Below, piece by piece: positions 62,301-64,000 of a stretch of DNA of 64,000 bases (the first letter of the stretch is position 1; every line of letters starts with the position of its first letter). Source of the stretch: Streptomyces misionensis (lineage in GTDB: Bacteria > Actinomycetota > Actinomycetes > Streptomycetales > Streptomycetaceae); contig NZ_FNTD01000004.1 in assembly GCF_900104815.1 (NCBI RefSeq), forward strand, positions 3,550,501 to 3,614,500, given 5' to 3'. A program made the translations under genes and the position numbers. Under the pieces are notes generated by a model. The model saw only the letters and a program-made list of their open reading frames with translations. It searched no databases and was not told the DNA's origin.

Positions 62301-62966
62301 ATGGGAACTGATCTCCCGGCGCTGCTGAGGTCGCTGCGGGTGTGGGACGCGGGCACGACGACGCTGCCCGCCTTCGACCCCGAGACCGCCCCGCCCACCC
62401 CGCTGCCGCTGTTCACCGACTGGTTCGCGCAGGCCGTGACGGCGGGACAGCCGGAGCCGCACACCATGTCGCTGGCCACGGTGGACGAGGAGGGGCGGCC
62501 GGACGTGCGGATCGTGATGCTGCACGGCGCCGACCCGGACGGCTGGTCCTTCGCCACGCACGCCACCAGCCGCAAGGGCCGGGCGCTGGAGGCGCGCCCG
62601 TACGCCGCCCTGGCCTTCTACTGGCCGGTGCTGGGCCGGCAGGTGCGGGTGCGCGGGCCGGTGGCGCCCGCGCCGTACGAGGAGAGCCAGGCGGATCTGC
62701 ACGCCCGGTCGACGGGCGCGCTGGCGGCGGCCCTGACCGGGCGGCAGAGCGAGGAGCTGGCCTCGGCGGACGAGCTGCGCGACGCCTCGGCCGCCGCGTG
62801 GACCAGGGCCCGGGAGAACCCGTCCGAGCCCGCCCCCACCTGGACCCTCTACCGTCTGCGCCCGGACACCGTCGAGTTCTTCCAGGGCGCCGCCGACCGC
62901 GCGCACATCCGCCTGGAGTACCGCAGCACGGGGTTCGGCTGGAGCAGGGCGCTGCTGTGGCCGTAG
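62301..62966 (+). CDS. Pyridoxamine-phosphate-oxidase-like (PdxH) protein
   Basis: This 221-aa protein has the PdxH fold: SLATVDEEGRPDVRIVMLHG, FATHATSRKGRALEARPYAA, FYWPVLGRQVRVRGPV. The C-terminal WTLYRLRPDTVEFFQGAADR fits the oxidase C-terminal domain. It would use FMN to oxidise pyridoxamine phosphate or a related amine. Actinobacteria hold several paralogues, so the substrate is uncertain. GGGGGA abuts the ATG, so the true start may differ. A long inverted repeat starts at its stop. Confidence 0.82.
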   Translation: MGTDLPALLRSLRVWDAGTTTLPAFDPETAPPTPLPLFTDWFAQAVTAGQPEPHTMSLATVDEEGRPDVRIVMLHGADPDGWSFATHATSRKGRALEARPYAALAFYWPVLGRQVRVRGPVAPAPYEESQADLHARSTGALAAALTGRQSEELASADELRDASAAAWTRARENPSEPAPTWTLYRLRPDTVEFFQGAADRAHIRLEYRSTGFGWSRALLWP

Positions 62967-63044
62967 GGCCTCTCGTTTGGATCTTGCCGGGCTCGCGGGC
63001 CCTGGCACCGCGCCCTGATCCGGCCCGATCCAAACGAAAGACCC
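62966..63044. repeat. Long inverted repeat, probable bidirectional terminator
   Basis: The arms are GGGCCTCTCGTTTGGATC (62966-62983) and GATCCAAACGAAAGACCC (63027-63044), matching at 16 of 18 positions. Between them is a further GC-rich foldable segment (GCCGGG, CCGGCCC). It separates two convergent genes. I recall the CGTTTGGATC arm as a recurrent element between Streptomyces genes. Confidence 0.75.
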
Positions 63045-63072
63045 TAGGGGAACGCCCCTGCGGCCGGCCCGT

Positions 63073-63936
63073 TCACGCCCCGAAGCCCCACACCGTGAAG
63101 TCCGCGACCTCGCGGTAGCCGAGCCGCTGGTAGAGGGCGTTGCTGGTGGGGTTCGCCAGGTCGGTGAAGAGGAGCACCTCGGCGGCCCCGGCGGCCCGCG
63201 CGGCCCGGCTCACCTCGGCGGTGACCGCCCCGGCGTATCCGCGTCCGCGCAGCCCGGGCGGGGTGTAGACGGGGGCGACGCGCACCTGCCCGGCGATCTC
63301 CCGGGTCGCCCCGGCCATCGCGAGCGGCGTGCCGTCGGCGGCCTCCCACAGGGTGACACCGCCGTAGGAGAGGCGGCCGTCGGCCCACGCCCCCGCGTCC
63401 CGGCCCGCGCCCTCGCCGATGGCCCGCGCGAACTCCCCGTACCAGCGGATCAGCAGGTCCCGGTCCGCGGGTCCGGCGACCCTCGGGCGGCCGCGCGGCG
63501 CGGGGCTCGGCGGGGTCGGTTCCCCGAGGCGGTACAGCCGTTCGCGACGGCGCACCCGCGCGGTGACGCCGGTCCGCCGCTGCCACGCCCGGGCGAACTC
63601 CGCCGCCGAGTCCCGCTCGGCGCACGCCTCCGGGAGCCGGTGGCCGAGGCCGGCCAGTCGCTCGGCCAGCGCGTCGGCCTGCCGGGCGGTGACCGGGGTG
63701 AGGTAGAGGCCGGAGGGCGGCGTCCAAAACAGTGCCGCGACCACCGTGCCGTCCGCCGCCGTCAGGGTGCCGAAGAGGGGTGCGTCGGCGCCGTGGAAGC
63801 GCTGCCCGTGTCTGCGGAGCGTGTCGGTCACCGTCAGCGGCACGGTGTGCAACGCGGGGCGGGAGCGCAGGAATCCGCCCGCACGGGCGAGAAAGTCGTC
63901 GAGGTCGTCGGTCAGTTGCCAGGACTCGGGGTGCAT
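63073..63936 (-). CDS. GNAT-family N-acetyltransferase
   Basis: This 287-aa protein has its GNAT core at the C-terminus (about 165-285): VRVAPVYTPPGLRGRGYAGA holds motif A (R-G-R-G-Y-A) and LFTDLANPTSNALYQRLGYR holds motif B. The N-terminal 150 residues form a second, degenerate GNAT-like or substrate domain (LHTVPLTVTDTLRRHG). The ATG at 63936 lies 64 bases from the window edge. Substrate unknown. Confidence 0.88.
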   Translation of the reverse strand: MHPESWQLTDDLDDFLARAGGFLRSRPALHTVPLTVTDTLRRHGQRFHGADAPLFGTLTAADGTVVAALFWTPPSGLYLTPVTARQADALAERLAGLGHRLPEACAERDSAAEFARAWQRRTGVTARVRRRERLYRLGEPTPPSPAPRGRPRVAGPADRDLLIRWYGEFARAIGEGAGRDAGAWADGRLSYGGVTLWEAADGTPLAMAGATREIAGQVRVAPVYTPPGLRGRGYAGAVTAEVSRAARAAGAAEVLLFTDLANPTSNALYQRLGYREVADFTVWGFGA

Positions 63937-64000
63937 GGCCCCATGCTCGGCGCAACCGGCCGACAGGAGAACCGGACAACCCCGCTCGCTCCATCCGGTC
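63937..64000. other. Window end, no gene seen
   Basis: 64 bases upstream of the GNAT gene. They probably hold its promoter; no coding frame can be judged here. Confidence 0.3.

Overview
The window looks like a Streptomyces chromosome. It has very high GC with strong third-position GC bias, GTG starts, XRE/DUF397 and GPP34 genes, an FO synthase, and an afsR-afsS-afsK signalling locus. From remembered synteny, the part from about 15 kb rightward resembles the core chromosome around the S. coelicolor afsK/afsR and FO-synthase genes. The first 14 kb are accessory: lower GC, broken genes, an insertion sequence, and a tRNA gene at the border.

Accessory region (1-14.9 kb). The window opens inside the 3' end of a large gene whose product ends in a DUF1998/MZB-type Cys-rich domain, as in Druantia DruE helicases. 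After a strong terminator come a DUF4365 gene and an overlapping gene of unknown function. A degenerate IS5-family element follows, then a convergent minus-strand operon of a 127-aa protein, a GHKL (Hsp90-like) ATPase and a DUF4338 (Druantia DruA-like) protein. I read 1-7.55 kb as a Druantia-related antiphage island with a GHKL ATPase that I do not know from Druantia types I-III. From 8.5 to 12.55 kb lie four genes in one direction (coiled-coil winged helix, winged helix, tyrosine-recombinase-like, DDE-transposase-like) ending just before tRNA-Arg(CCT). Small hypothetical genes and one decayed gene follow.

Core, left part (15-33 kb). This holds a GNAT acetyltransferase, a tandem universal stress protein, a collagen-like exported protein, and a two-gene conflict system (a peptidase-co-occurring-type small protein plus a 1585-aa caspase/Hsp90-ATPase/wHTH-repeat protein). 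A lipoprotein and a permease/SpoIIE-phosphatase/HATPase fusion come next. They are followed by a divergent MFS/ArsR pair with glutathione peroxidase, a MerR regulator with its operator, and a DUF397/XRE/GPP34 group.

Core, middle (33-52 kb). A D,D-carboxypeptidase with a huge acidic N-terminus is followed by a polytopic membrane protein, an ADP-ribosylglycohydrolase and a divergent TetR/hydrolase pair. Then come DUF2804 and DUF2165 proteins, an L,D-transpeptidase-like protein that has lost its Cys, and an LLM oxidoreductase-FO synthase pair. A PHP hydrolase comes next, then a type VII-like operon (Esx-like protein, papain-fold putative effector, chagasin-like lipoprotein), and a Ddn-type F420 protein.

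Right part (52-64 kb). AfsR regulator, a small AfsS-position repeat protein, an exported acidic protein and AfsK-type kinase form a signalling module. AfsK is known to phosphorylate AfsR, which drives afsS. VOC, TetR, Lrp/LysE, PdxH-like and GNAT genes finish the window.
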